Assembly: GCF_000372745.1 (NCBI RefSeq)
Contig: NZ_KB889563.1
Span: forward strand, 143,185 to 207,184
DNA length: 64,000 nt
Direction: 5' to 3'
DNA from: Embleya scabrispora DSM 41855
GTDB lineage: Bacteria > Actinomycetota > Actinomycetes > Streptomycetales > Streptomycetaceae
In this document: positions 1-8,952 of the stretch, piece by piece
Position numbering within the stretch: position 1 is the first letter of the stretch
Layout of the letters: every line of letters starts with the position of its first letter
Notes under the pieces: generated by a model
What the model was told of the DNA's origin: nothing
The model's database searches: none
Seen by the model: only the letters and a program-made list of their open reading frames with translations
Translations under genes and position numbers: made by a program

Positions 1-195
1 GGCCGCCGACCAGGCGCTCCGTATCATCCCCTGCCCGCCGAACTCCGTTGTTCAGCACCGCAGTTGGCCGATCTCGACACCGCCCTCGGCCGCCTCGCCG
101 CAATCTACGCGCCCCCGCCCGGCGCCCCGTGCACCACCACGCCGATCGAGCCACCGGCGGCACCGAACGCCTCGACGATCTTCCGCCGGCGATGA
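1..195 (+). CDS. C-terminal end of an unidentified protein, cut by the window edge
   Basis: A reading frame open from the first base ends at a TGA at 193-195. The 64 visible codons give a tail with a short amphipathic stretch (LADLDTALGRLAAIYA) followed by a proline- and threonine-rich end. The codons look like coding usage for this genome, but no family can be recognised from so short a piece. It lies in the same orientation as the genes that follow, with about 145 bp to the next start. It could equally be noncoding GC-rich sequence; the upstream sequence would settle it. Confidence 0.3.
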   Translation, partial: GRRPGAPYHPLPAELRCSAPQLADLDTALGRLAAIYAPPPGAPCTTTPIEPPAAPNASTIFRRR

Positions 196-339
196 CCTTC
201 GACGGCTCCCACCCCGGCCTCGGGAAGCGACCTTGTCCAAGCGAGCAGACAATGATCGTGAGGGATCCTGCCGCGGCCGCGGCGGGACATGTGTGGTTCT
301 GCGGTCTCACCATCGTGGGATATGGGAATCGGTGTGGCC

Positions 340-768
340 ATGACTATCGACGAGCGGAATCCTCCGGTCTGTGCATGCCTTCCCGTCGAGGGCTCGAGTC
401 GCTACCACGGGCCGATGGAGCGCGCCGATCCCGCCGGCCCGCCGAACCTCCCGTCACCCGGCTCCCATGACGAACCGGTGTCGATCCGGGTCATGGTGGC
501 GCGGCTCAGGGCTGCGTACCCCTCGGTCGACGCGGTCACGGTCGAAACGACGGTCAGCACGGCGTACGACTCGTTCCGGCAGGCCAGGATCAGAACCTAC
601 ATCCCGATCCTGGTCGAACGCCGGTCCCGGAAGGTGCTAGGCGCCGCCTGCCGCGCCGCTCCGGGTCCGGCCATCGACGGCGGGGCGACCGCGGCCGACC
701 CGGGGCCGGAGGCCGCCCGCGCGCGTGGTGCAGGCCGGTGGAGACTCCCCCGACTCCGGAAGCGGTGA
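340..768 (+). CDS. Three-helix-bundle dimerisation-domain protein
   Basis: This 142-residue protein has a disordered, proline-rich first third and then a compact domain at residues 47-100 (VMVARLRAAYPSVDAVTVET, then YIPILVERRSRKVL). That pattern matches the small actinobacterial proteins annotated as having a three-helix-bundle dimerisation domain. Their biochemical role is unknown. The ATG at 340 is preferred to the upstream in-frame ATG at 289 because it leaves a more ordinary N-terminus, though no strong ribosome binding site precedes either. The tail after residue 100 is low in complexity. It precedes the polyphosphate kinase and cation ATPase genes, which suggests a stress or energy context, but this is inference. 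Confidence 0.6.
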   Translation: MTIDERNPPVCACLPVEGSSRYHGPMERADPAGPPNLPSPGSHDEPVSIRVMVARLRAAYPSVDAVTVETTVSTAYDSFRQARIRTYIPILVERRSRKVLGAACRAAPGPAIDGGATAADPGPEAARARGAGRWRLPRLRKR

Positions 769-840
769 GGATCGATCTCTCACCACCCCGGCCCCGAAAG
801 GCGCCGTGCTCACCCCGGACCAACGAAGGACTGATAGGTG

Positions 841-1830
841 ATGTCGGACGAGAGAGCCGAACGCATCGCAGGATTCATCGAGCCACTACGGGTGAAACCC
901 GGGTCCAAGGTGCGCCTGGAGCGGGACTTCGATCCTCGCTACAAAGCCGGTCTGAAGAAGCGGGACGGGATCGAGTTGCTGCGGACCGGGGTGTCGTTGC
1001 TGGCCGAGTACCAGGAGCGGCTGGCCGCCCAGGACACGTACGGGGTACTGCTCTGTCTCCAGGCACTCGACTCCGCAGGCAAGGACGGGACGATCCGCCA
1101 CGTGATGAGCGGCGTCAATCCCCAAGGCGTACGGGTCAGCAGCTTCAAGGTGCCCTCCGCCGAGGAACTCGACCACGACTATCTGTGGCGCTACGTTCGG
1201 CGGCTGCCCACGCGCGGCGAGATCGCCATCTTCAATCGCTCGCACTACGAGGAGGTTCTCGTCGTGCGAGTCCACCCCGAGAACCTCCTCCGCCAGAAGC
1301 TGCCGGGGAACGCGTCGGGTCGGGATCTGTGGGACCGGCGCTATCGGGAGATCAACCGCTGGGAGCGTTACCTCACGGACAACGGGTTCAAGGTGGTGAA
1401 GATCTTCCTGAACCTGTCCGAGGAGGAGCAGCGCATCCGCTTCCTGAAGCGGATCGACCTGCCCGAGAAGAACTGGAAGTTCTCCGCGGCTGACGTCCGG
1501 GAGCGGCGGCGGTGGGACGACTACCAGCACGCGTTCTCCGAAATGTTGTCGGCCACGAGTACGAAGTGGGCGCCGTGGTACGTCGTGCCGGCGGACCGGA
1601 AGTGGTTCGGGCGGATCTGCGCGGCGGCGATCCTCGCGCACACCCTGATCGACATCGATCCTCAGTACCCCGATGTGGGGGAAGAGGCGCGAAAGGACCT
1701 GCTCGTCACCAAACGGGACCTGGAGCGAGAGGCCCCTGCCGGGGCGTCGGCGGATCCGTACGCCGAGCGGCATCCGTCGGCCGCCCGGGCCACCGGGCGA
1801 AAGCACCGGCCGAAGAAGAAGCGCGGCTAG
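841..1830 (+). CDS. PPK2-family polyphosphate:nucleotide phosphotransferase
   Basis: This cytoplasmic kinase uses inorganic polyphosphate to phosphorylate nucleoside mono- or diphosphates. The Walker A segment near residues 72-83 (ALDSAGKDGTIRH) carries the lysine at about residue 81, and the downstream signature FNRSHYEEVLVVRVHP is diagnostic of PPK2. The arginine-rich lid region follows (RRYREINRWERYL). At 329 residues it is full length for a single-domain PPK2. A GAAGGA ribosome site at 825-830 serves either a GTG at 838 or the ATG at 841, which are in frame; the ATG is chosen. The lysine-rich C-terminal tail (KHRPKKKRG) is usual for this branch. Whether ADP, GDP or AMP is the substrate cannot be told. 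The next gene starts 87 bp downstream and may be co-transcribed. Confidence 0.92.
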   Translation: MSDERAERIAGFIEPLRVKPGSKVRLERDFDPRYKAGLKKRDGIELLRTGVSLLAEYQERLAAQDTYGVLLCLQALDSAGKDGTIRHVMSGVNPQGVRVSSFKVPSAEELDHDYLWRYVRRLPTRGEIAIFNRSHYEEVLVVRVHPENLLRQKLPGNASGRDLWDRRYREINRWERYLTDNGFKVVKIFLNLSEEEQRIRFLKRIDLPEKNWKFSAADVRERRRWDDYQHAFSEMLSATSTKWAPWYVVPADRKWFGRICAAAILAHTLIDIDPQYPDVGEEARKDLLVTKRDLEREAPAGASADPYAERHPSAARATGRKHRPKKKRG

Positions 1831-1916
1831 GACGGAAGCGGGGCTACGGCCAGGACCTGTCGGAGCGGTGCGCGACCGGGCCGGACCGTCCGCGGCCACG
1901 GATCGGAGGCGAAACG

Positions 1917-4634
1917 ATGACGGTGCGTTCGAATCCCATCGGAGAACAGCCCGCTTCGGGGGACGGCTGGTACGCGCGCGCTCCCGAAGAGGTCGCAGCG
2001 GAGTTCGGCGTCGATCCGGCGGCCGGTCTCTCCGCGGCACGAGCCGCGGAAATCCTGACCGCGCAGGGCCCGAACTCGCTGCCCGAGGAGAAGCGGGCTC
2101 CGGCCTGGCACCGGTTCCTGAAGCAGTACCGCAGTTACATGCAGATCGTCCTCGTGGCCGCGGCAATCGTCTCGCTGCTCATCCAGGAGTGGACCACCGC
2201 GATCCTGCTGATCGTGCTGACCCTGCTGAACGCGGTCGTGGGCCTACGCCAGGAGGGCAAGGCCGAGAGCGCGATGAACGCGCTGCAGTCGATGATGAAG
2301 GCGACGGCGCGGGTGCGCAGGGACGGGACGGAAGCCGAGATCCCCGCCGAGCGGCTTGTCGTCGGCGACATCGTGCTCATCGCCGCCGGGGACCAAGTGG
2401 CGGCGGACGGACGCATCATCGAGGCCAGTGCCCTGCAGGTCGACGAGTCGACCCTCACCGGCGAGAGCGTTCCCGCCACGAAGGACGCCGACACGCTGCG
2501 GGGCCTGCGACCGGCACCCGGCGATCAGACCAACATGGCGTTCATGAACACCCCCGTCACCCACGGCAGCGGCGTCCTCGTCGTCACCGCGACCGGCGCC
2601 GAAACCGAGGTCGGCAAGATCTCCGGGATGCTGTCGGCCACCGAGAAGGAGGTGCCGCCGCTCACCAGGGAACTCGACACCCTGACGCTGTGGATCACGG
2701 GGGCGGCGGCCCTGACCATGATCGTGATGTTCGCCTTGGGGCGGCAACGGGACCAAGCCTGGGACGTCCTGTTCGTCAGTGCGATCTCGCTGGCGATCGC
2801 CGCCATCCCCGAGGCCCTGCCGACCGTGACCCAGGCGATCCTGTCCGTCGGCAGCCTCAACCTGGCGAAGCGGAACGCCATCGTCAAGGAACTGCCGTCG
2901 GTCGAGACCCTGGCGTTCACGTCGGCGATCAACTCGGACAAGACCGGCACCTTGACGATGAATCAGATGACCGTCGTCGAAGTCGTGAGTCCGACCGACC
3001 GGTACACCGTCTCGGGCACGGGCTACGGGCTCGACGGGAAGATCCACCATGCCGCGGGTTCCTCCGCGGGCATCGAGGACGCGATCCTGCCGTACGTGGT
3101 GGCCGGCGACGCGAAGCTGGTGGACGGCGAGGTGGTGGGCGATCCCACCGAGGGCGCGCTGCTGGTGCTCGCGCACAAGGCCGGGCTCGACATCGACGCC
3201 ACGAGAGAGGGTCTGCCCCGGCTCGCCACGCTGCCTTTCGACCCGGATTACAAGCTGATGGCCACCTTCAACGCAGCCGTCGACGCCTCCGGACGGCAGA
3301 TCGTGCGATGCTTCGTCAAAGGCGCGGTACCCGCAGTGGTGGCGCGGGCCGCCACCGCGCTCGCGGCGGGCGAGACCATCGCGTGGGACGCCGAACTGGT
3401 CGCGCGCGCCGAGGCGCAGACCGAGCGGATGGGCGGCGAGGGGCGCCGTGTGATGGCCGCGGCCACCCGTGATCTGGACCGGGCCGATTTCGATCCGGAC
3501 GGCGACCTGCTCGGGTACGTCACCGAGCTGCGAATGACCAGTCTCGTCGGCATGGTCGATCCGCCCCGCGAGGACGCCAAGGCCGCCGTGGCCGGTGCCC
3601 AGGCCGGGCATATCCGGGTCCGCATGGTGACCGGTGACGACGTCACCACCGGTGCGGCGATCGCCCGGCAACTCGGCATCCCCGGTGAGGCGGTCCTCGG
3701 CGCCGATTTCGCCGCCATGAGCGAGGATGAGCAACTCGCCCGCATCGACGGCATCGGTGTGGTGGGGCGGGTCGCACCGGAGCACAAGGTGTTGCTCGCC
3801 GACACGCTCAAGAAGAAGGGCGACGTCGTGGCGATGACCGGGGACGGCGTCAACGACGCGCCCGCCATCAAGGCCGCCGACATCGGCATCGCCATGGGCA
3901 GCGGCACGGACGTGGCCAAGAACGCCGGCCGCATGATCCTCTCCGACGACAAATTCGCCACCATCGTCTACGCGGTGGAGCAGGGCCGGCGAATCTACGA
4001 CAACCTCACCAAGTACATCCGCTTCGTCCTGCTCCTGCTGGTCACTTTCGTGCTGACCTTTCTCGGGGCCACCGTCTTCGACATCGCCGCCGGTGAGCCC
4101 TTCACCCCGCCGCAGGTGCTGTGGATCCACTTCGTCGTCAACGCCTCGTTCGGCTTCGCGCTCGGCTTCGACCGGGAGAGTCCCGGGCTCATGCGGCGCA
4201 GGCCGCGTCCACGAGGAGAGTCGGTGCTCACCCGGCCCGTACTGGTCACGGTCGGAATCGGCGGGCTGGCGATCACCGTCTTCCTGCTCGGGCTGATCAA
4301 GCTCGGTCAGGCCCACTTCGACAGCGTCGAAACAGGTCGGTCGATCGCGTTCACCGCCTTCGCTCTGTGTCTGATCGTGGCCGCGTTCGAGTGTCGCAGC
4401 GAGACGGACTCGGTGCTGGCGACGTCCACCTTCGACAGCAGGCAGATGAACTGGGTGGCACTGGCCCAGTTCGTGCTCGCGGTGTCGGCGACCCAACTGG
4501 ACGGCTTCCGTCGCATCCTCGGGACAACGCGGATCAACGCGCGGGAGTTCGGCTGGGCGCTGCTGGCCGCAGTCGCGCTTCTCCTCCTGTGGGAACTGGG
4601 CAAGCTCCTGGCCCGCCGGGCGAGAGGCGCCTGA
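1917..4634 (+). CDS. P-type cation-transporting ATPase (P2/calcium-pump-like)
   Basis: This 905-residue membrane pump couples ATP hydrolysis to cation movement. The cation-ATPase N-terminal domain (about 15-85) leads into the actuator domain with TGES at 181-184. The phosphorylation site DKTGT starts at Asp341, and the hinge motif TGDGVNDAPA lies near 641-650. The membrane helix before the phosphorylation domain has PEALP, the P2-type signature. The C-terminal domain contributes more helices and ends with a basic RRARGA tail. Calcium-pump site residues in the sixth helix are not conserved (VVNASFGFALGFD), so the ion cannot be assigned with confidence. A GGAGG at 1905-1909 supports the ATG at 1917; an upstream extension of the frame is not needed. 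It lies between PPK2 and SulP. Confidence 0.92.
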   Translation: MTVRSNPIGEQPASGDGWYARAPEEVAAEFGVDPAAGLSAARAAEILTAQGPNSLPEEKRAPAWHRFLKQYRSYMQIVLVAAAIVSLLIQEWTTAILLIVLTLLNAVVGLRQEGKAESAMNALQSMMKATARVRRDGTEAEIPAERLVVGDIVLIAAGDQVAADGRIIEASALQVDESTLTGESVPATKDADTLRGLRPAPGDQTNMAFMNTPVTHGSGVLVVTATGAETEVGKISGMLSATEKEVPPLTRELDTLTLWITGAAALTMIVMFALGRQRDQAWDVLFVSAISLAIAAIPEALPTVTQAILSVGSLNLAKRNAIVKELPSVETLAFTSAINSDKTGTLTMNQMTVVEVVSPTDRYTVSGTGYGLDGKIHHAAGSSAGIEDAILPYVVAGDAKLVDGEVVGDPTEGALLVLAHKAGLDIDATREGLPRLATLPFDPDYKLMATFNAAVDASGRQIVRCFVKGAVPAVVARAATALAAGETIAWDAELVARAEAQTERMGGEGRRVMAAATRDLDRADFDPDGDLLGYVTELRMTSLVGMVDPPREDAKAAVAGAQAGHIRVRMVTGDDVTTGAAIARQLGIPGEAVLGADFAAMSEDEQLARIDGIGVVGRVAPEHKVLLADTLKKKGDVVAMTGDGVNDAPAIKAADIGIAMGSGTDVAKNAGRMILSDDKFATIVYAVEQGRRIYDNLTKYIRFVLLLLVTFVLTFLGATVFDIAAGEPFTPPQVLWIHFVVNASFGFALGFDRESPGLMRRRPRPRGESVLTRPVLVTVGIGGLAITVFLLGLIKLGQAHFDSVETGRSIAFTAFALCLIVAAFECRSETDSVLATSTFDSRQMNWVALAQFVLAVSATQLDGFRRILGTTRINAREFGWALLAAVALLLLWELGKLLARRARGA

Positions 4635-4692
4635 TGCGTCGACACCGGTCGGGCCGGACCGGGAGCAGCGGCGCAGGAGGGAAGGACGGTAG

Positions 4693-6492
4693 GTGACCAC
4701 CCGGCACACGAGCAACGCACTGCTCTCCCGGTTGCGGGCTGTTCCCGGGATCCGTGCGGTGTCGTCCTACCGGCGCGAGTGGCTGGTCAAGGACCTGGTC
4801 GCGGGCATCGTTTTGACCACGCTGCTGGTGCCGCAGGGCATGGCGTACGCCGAGCTGGCGGGCCTACCGCCGATCACCGGCCTGTACACGACGATCCTGT
4901 GCCTGCTCGGGTACGCGGTGTGCGGGCCGTCCCGGATCCTGGTGCTGGGCCCGGATTCCTCGCTGGGCCCGATGATCGCCGCCACCGTGCTGCCCCTGGT
5001 GGCGGCCGACGGGGATCCCGAGCGGGCGGTCGCTCTGGCGTCGACACTCGCGCTCATGGTGGCGGCCATCATGATCCTGGCCTCGGTGGCGAAGCTCGGT
5101 TTCATCGCCGATCTGATCTCCAAACCCACGATGATCGGCTACATGAACGGCCTGGCCCTGACCATTCTGATCGGTCAGCTGCCCAAGCTGCTCGGGTTCG
5201 AGGTCGAGGCGGACAATCTGATCGGCGAGTGTGTCGGCCTGGTCCGGCACCTGGCCGACGGGGCGGTGGTGCCGGCCGCCGCCGCGGTCGGCGGCTGCGG
5301 GATTGTCCTGATCCTGCTGCTGCAGCGCTTCCTGCCGAAGGTCCCCGCGGTGCTCGTGATGGTGGTCCTGGCGATCGCCGCGGCAGCCGTCTTCGACCTG
5401 GGCGAGCACGGCGTCGGCCTGGTCGGAGAACTCCCCGAGGGCTTCCCGCCGTTCACCGTGCCCACGGTGCCGCTCGCCGACCTCGCCCCGCTGTTCGGCG
5501 GAGCGCTGGGCATCGCCCTGGTGTCCCTGGCCGACACGATCTCCAACGCGTCCGCCTTCGCCGCCCGCACGGGCCGGGAGGTGCGCGGCAACCAGGAGAT
5601 GGCGGGGGTCGGTGTCGCGAACCTGGCGGCCGGTCTCTTCCAGGGCTTCCCGGTCAGCACGAGTGGATCCCGTACGGCGGTGGCGGAGCGCGCCGGGGCC
5701 AGAAGTCAGCTCACCGGGGTCGTCGGAGCGGCGCTCATCGTCCTCATGCTCGTGCTGGCTCCGGGCCTGTTCCGCGACCTCCCCCAGCCGGCCCTCGCCG
5801 CCGTGGTCATCACCGCGTCGCTCTCCCTGGCCGACATCCCGGGGGCAGTACGGCTGTGGCGGCAGCGCCGGACGGAGTTCATGCTGTGCCTCGCGGCCTT
5901 CGTCGGCGTGGCCGTACTCGGCGTGTTGCCCGGGATCGGCATCGCCGTGGCCCTGTCCGTCCTCAACGTCTTCCGGCGCACCTGGTGGCCGTACAACACC
6001 GTCCTGGGGCGGGTACCGGGCCTGGAGGGCTTCCACGACGTCCGCTCCTACCCGCAGGCCGGGCAGCTGCCCGGCCTGGTGATCTACCGTTTCGACGCCC
6101 CGCTCGTCTTCGCCAACGCGAAGGCTTTCCGTGACGAGATCAGGCGTCTGGCCGGCGCCGACCCGCGGGCGAGCTGGATCGTGGTCGCGGCGGAGGCGAT
6201 CACCGACGTGGACACCACCGCCGCCGACATCCTGGAGGAACTCGACGTGACGCTCAACGCGAACCACATACACCTGGTGTTCGCCGAGCTGAAAGACCCC
6301 GTGCGAGGCAAGATCGAACGGTACGGGCTCACCCGCACCATCGACCCCCGGCACTTCTTCCCCACCGTGGAGGCCGCCGTCGCCGCCTTCCGCCTGCGCA
6401 CCGGAGCGGAGTGGACGCCCCCGACCACCGCCGAGCAACCTGCCCCGCCCGAACCCGACGCCGCGGCTCCTCCCCCTGCCAACGAACAGTGA
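4693..6492 (+). CDS. SulP-family anion permease with STAS domain
   Basis: This 599-residue inner-membrane transporter belongs to SLC26/SulP, which carries sulfate, bicarbonate or other anions. The N-terminal signature VPQGMAYAELAGLPPITGLY and the following LGPDSSLGPM loop are typical. Hydrophobic helices span about residues 35-420. A cytoplasmic STAS domain occupies about 450-565 (LVIYRFDAPLVFANAKAF), ending in a proline-rich tail. The start is a GTG with a strong GGAGGGAAGG site at 4677-4686. No carbonic anhydrase is fused or adjacent, so the transported anion is open. It is the last plus-strand gene of the first block, and the lipid kinase gene converges on it. Confidence 0.9.
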   Translation: MTTRHTSNALLSRLRAVPGIRAVSSYRREWLVKDLVAGIVLTTLLVPQGMAYAELAGLPPITGLYTTILCLLGYAVCGPSRILVLGPDSSLGPMIAATVLPLVAADGDPERAVALASTLALMVAAIMILASVAKLGFIADLISKPTMIGYMNGLALTILIGQLPKLLGFEVEADNLIGECVGLVRHLADGAVVPAAAAVGGCGIVLILLLQRFLPKVPAVLVMVVLAIAAAAVFDLGEHGVGLVGELPEGFPPFTVPTVPLADLAPLFGGALGIALVSLADTISNASAFAARTGREVRGNQEMAGVGVANLAAGLFQGFPVSTSGSRTAVAERAGARSQLTGVVGAALIVLMLVLAPGLFRDLPQPALAAVVITASLSLADIPGAVRLWRQRRTEFMLCLAAFVGVAVLGVLPGIGIAVALSVLNVFRRTWWPYNTVLGRVPGLEGFHDVRSYPQAGQLPGLVIYRFDAPLVFANAKAFRDEIRRLAGADPRASWIVVAAEAITDVDTTAADILEELDVTLNANHIHLVFAELKDPVRGKIERYGLTRTIDPRHFFPTVEAAVAAFRLRTGAEWTPPTTAEQPAPPEPDAAAPPPANEQ

Positions 6493-6586
6493 CCGGGAAA
6501 TCCGGTGGCCACCGGGCCACGGACCCGGGCATCGCCTCGCCCGTATCGCACGCCCTACGCCCGCCGGACCGACCCGAGGCGTTGCC

Positions 6587-7942
6587 TCAGGCGGCGCCGC
6601 GTCCTGTCGTACCGCGTCCCGCCGCGACCCGCCCCATCGTCAGCGCCAGACGCCGCACACGGTGCCAGTCCATCGGCGGAGCGCCGTGCGGCACGCCCGG
6701 GCGGTCCCGGGGCACGCGCACGCGCAGAGCGCCGGCCAAGAGGCGACAGCGCACCGGGGTGGGCAGCGTCAGGGCCTCGCCGTCGACACCGACCGGGATG
6801 AGGGGAACGTCGGCGTCGACGACGACCTCTCGGGCGGTGGCCGCGGTCAGCCCGCGGCTCCGCCCACCACGCAGCAGGAGCTCCGACGCTTCGGCGGCGT
6901 TTCCGACCCGGACACACAGCACCCCCAACTCGCCCGAGTCCAGTCGCTTTCGGCGCCCCAGTCCGGCCGAATCGCCCCCCTCGTAGGGGTTGTTGCTCAC
7001 CAGTACGGCCTGGGGACCGTCCATGGTTCGCGAACCGGCATGGGCACTCAGCCGCGCGCCGCTGTGGTGAGTCAGCAGATCCGGCAGCATCTCCAGGATC
7101 GTACGGGCCTTGTCATCGCGATAGGCGGGACTCTGCACGATTTCCGCGTACACGCCGAACGAGGCGTTGTTGATGAAGACTTGTTCCGCGTTCCGGTCCG
7201 CGGGCTCTCCCACACGGAGGTAGCCGAGGTCGACGCGCAGTTCGACGCCGTCGGTCAGTGCCTCCAGACATCGGGCGGGGTCCTGCCGATCCAGGCCCAG
7301 GTCCATGGCGAAGTGGTTTCGGGTGCCGGCGCTGATTACCATGAAGGGAATGTCGTGCTCCGCGGCCACAGCGGCGACCGATGCCTGTGTACCGTCACCA
7401 CCCGCGACGCCGAGCAGGTCGGCTCCGCCCCGGACCGCCCGCCGCGCCAGATCGGCCACATCCTGGCGCCGGGTCGGATCCAGCACGACGACCTCGGCAC
7501 CGAGAGCTCTGGCTCGCTCCACGAGGTGGAACTTCTCGACCTTTCCGCCGCCCGAGAGCGGATTCATGATCAGGAACGGTCGCTCGGCCCGACGGACCGA
7601 GCGCTCCGGCATGCGTGGCGAGGCGTCTTCGACAAGTGCGGACCTGCCCGCGGTAACGGCCAGCGCCCAGAGGCCGACCGAGACCAGCACGACCCACAGC
7701 AGCCCGGCATTCGTGTACAGAAGCAGGACACCCAGCGGCGCGCCGACCACCAGCAGCGCGGCCAGCGCCCTGATCCAGCCGGTGTGGGTGAGCATCCACC
7801 ACACGCCGGCCGCCGTAAGCGCCAGTCCTGCCCAGCTCACCGCCATGAGCACGAGGCTTGCGAGCCCGCCGAAGATCACCAGCACCACAAGCGCCGCCGC
7901 GCCCGCCGCCAGGGCCAGACGCGCGGTCCAGCGCCCGCTCAT
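6587..7942 (-). CDS. Membrane-anchored diacylglycerol kinase-type lipid kinase
   Basis: This 451-residue protein starts with four or so membrane helices (residues 8-98) and then has a DAGK catalytic domain. The domain contains NPLSGGGK at 127-134 and the nucleotide-binding GGDGTQ at 181-186, followed by SAGTRNHFAMDLGL, the usual context in bacterial YegS/DgkB-like lipid kinases. It probably phosphorylates diacylglycerol or a related lipid at the membrane face. The ATG at 7942 has a GGGAGG site just upstream; longer forms of the frame run into unrelated sequence. It is convergent with the SulP gene, and a short palindrome (CCGGTGG/CCACCGG, 6502-6515) in the gap may help end transcription. About 190 bp separates it from the GntR gene beyond. 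Confidence 0.88.
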   Translation of the reverse strand: MSGRWTARLALAAGAAALVVLVIFGGLASLVLMAVSWAGLALTAAGVWWMLTHTGWIRALAALLVVGAPLGVLLLYTNAGLLWVVLVSVGLWALAVTAGRSALVEDASPRMPERSVRRAERPFLIMNPLSGGGKVEKFHLVERARALGAEVVVLDPTRRQDVADLARRAVRGGADLLGVAGGDGTQASVAAVAAEHDIPFMVISAGTRNHFAMDLGLDRQDPARCLEALTDGVELRVDLGYLRVGEPADRNAEQVFINNASFGVYAEIVQSPAYRDDKARTILEMLPDLLTHHSGARLSAHAGSRTMDGPQAVLVSNNPYEGGDSAGLGRRKRLDSGELGVLCVRVGNAAEASELLLRGGRSRGLTAATAREVVVDADVPLIPVGVDGEALTLPTPVRCRLLAGALRVRVPRDRPGVPHGAPPMDWHRVRRLALTMGRVAAGRGTTGRGAA

Positions 7943-8133
7943 CGGAAACCTCCCGCCACTCCACCGGCCGCCGGAGAAATCTCGAACACTGCGTACCGGG
8001 CGAGCCGACTCCCTGCGGACATGAACGTCCGCGGGCATCACGTTCAGGGTACGAGCGCGCAACCCGCGCGGCATGTCCACCATGGAATCCCGATCGGCCG
8101 CACGGGATGCCCTTCGTGACTGGACGCCCGAGT

Positions 8134-8901
8134 TCAGGATTCGGTGTCGCCGCCCGGTAGGACATGACGCCAGATCTCCCGTTGGAACTGCCGGGCGGTC
8201 ATGCAGATGTGCTCGGCCATCAGGCCCTCGGCGCTGCTCGGCTCGCCGGACGCGATGGCCGCGGCGATCGCCTCGTGCTGCGCCGCGGCCACCAGCAGCG
8301 ACCCGCCCGCGACCCCGGCCAGTCCGATCACCATGACCTGGCGCTGCAGGCGCCGCACCGCGTCGACGGTGGAGGCGAAGAACATGTTGGCCGCCGCGTC
8401 CGCGATGCCGGCGTGGAACGCCTCGTCCGCGGCGGTGAAGCCGTCGACGTCGTCCTGTTCCGCCGCCAGGGTGGACCGCCGCGCGGCCTCGCGCACCGCC
8501 TTGACCTGCGCCGGGGTGGCTCGCCGCGCGGCCTGGCCGGCGGCGCTGGTCTCCAGGTGCCGACGGAACTCGAACAGCTCGTCCACCTGCCGCAGGTCCG
8601 CGGGGAGGAAATTGGTCAGCGACCTCTGCCAGGAGGGCTGCTCGGGCTCGGCCACGTGGATTCCACGGCCTTTCCGTACGGACAGCCGCCCCAGGGCGGA
8701 GAGAATCTTCACCGCCTCCCGAACCACGGTCCGGCTCATCCCCACCTCGTCCGCGAGCTCCTTCTCGGTGGGCAGCCGCGCGCCGGGCTGAAGTCCCGTT
8801 CCGACCACGTACTCGAGGATGCGTTCCGCCGCGACCTCGTACCCGGGACGGTAGACACCCCCCGCGCTCGTGGGCGCGGAGACCTTCTCTGAGCGGGTCA
8901 A
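8134..8901 (-). CDS. FadR-subfamily GntR transcriptional regulator, copy 1
   Basis: This 255-residue regulator has a winged helix-turn-helix at about residues 20-85 (LPTEKELADEVGMSRTVVRE) and an all-helical FCD effector domain at about 100-235. Family members bind metals and organic acids or sugar acids through that domain. It starts with TTG at 8901, supported by GGAGGGG just upstream and by the same TTG-ACC start in the paralogue at 10928; the nearby ATG is out of frame. It lies 51 bp downstream of the Gfo/Idh gene on the same strand and is probably co-transcribed with it. It closely resembles the second copy over nearly the whole length, so a local duplication is likely. Confidence 0.9.
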   Translation of the reverse strand: MTRSEKVSAPTSAGGVYRPGYEVAAERILEYVVGTGLQPGARLPTEKELADEVGMSRTVVREAVKILSALGRLSVRKGRGIHVAEPEQPSWQRSLTNFLPADLRQVDELFEFRRHLETSAAGQAARRATPAQVKAVREAARRSTLAAEQDDVDGFTAADEAFHAGIADAAANMFFASTVDAVRRLQRQVMVIGLAGVAGGSLLVAAAQHEAIAAAIASGEPSSAEGLMAEHICMTARQFQREIWRHVLPGGDTES

Positions 8902-8952
8902 CGATCATCCCCTCCACTCCGTCGCCGCAGGTGCCCTGCCGGCCGGCCCGCA

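Noticed and set aside
48-470. Plus-strand arginine-rich frame of 140 codons
   Set aside because: Composition is typical of an out-of-frame GC-rich read, and it overlaps a better frame ending at 195 and the three-helix-bundle gene.
2244-4715. An 823-codon open frame antisense to the P-type ATPase
   Set aside because: Its histidine-, aspartate- and glycine-rich composition mirrors the sense gene, and it has no domain or ribosome site. Other long antisense frames over SulP, the regulators and the dehydrogenases were rejected for the same reason.
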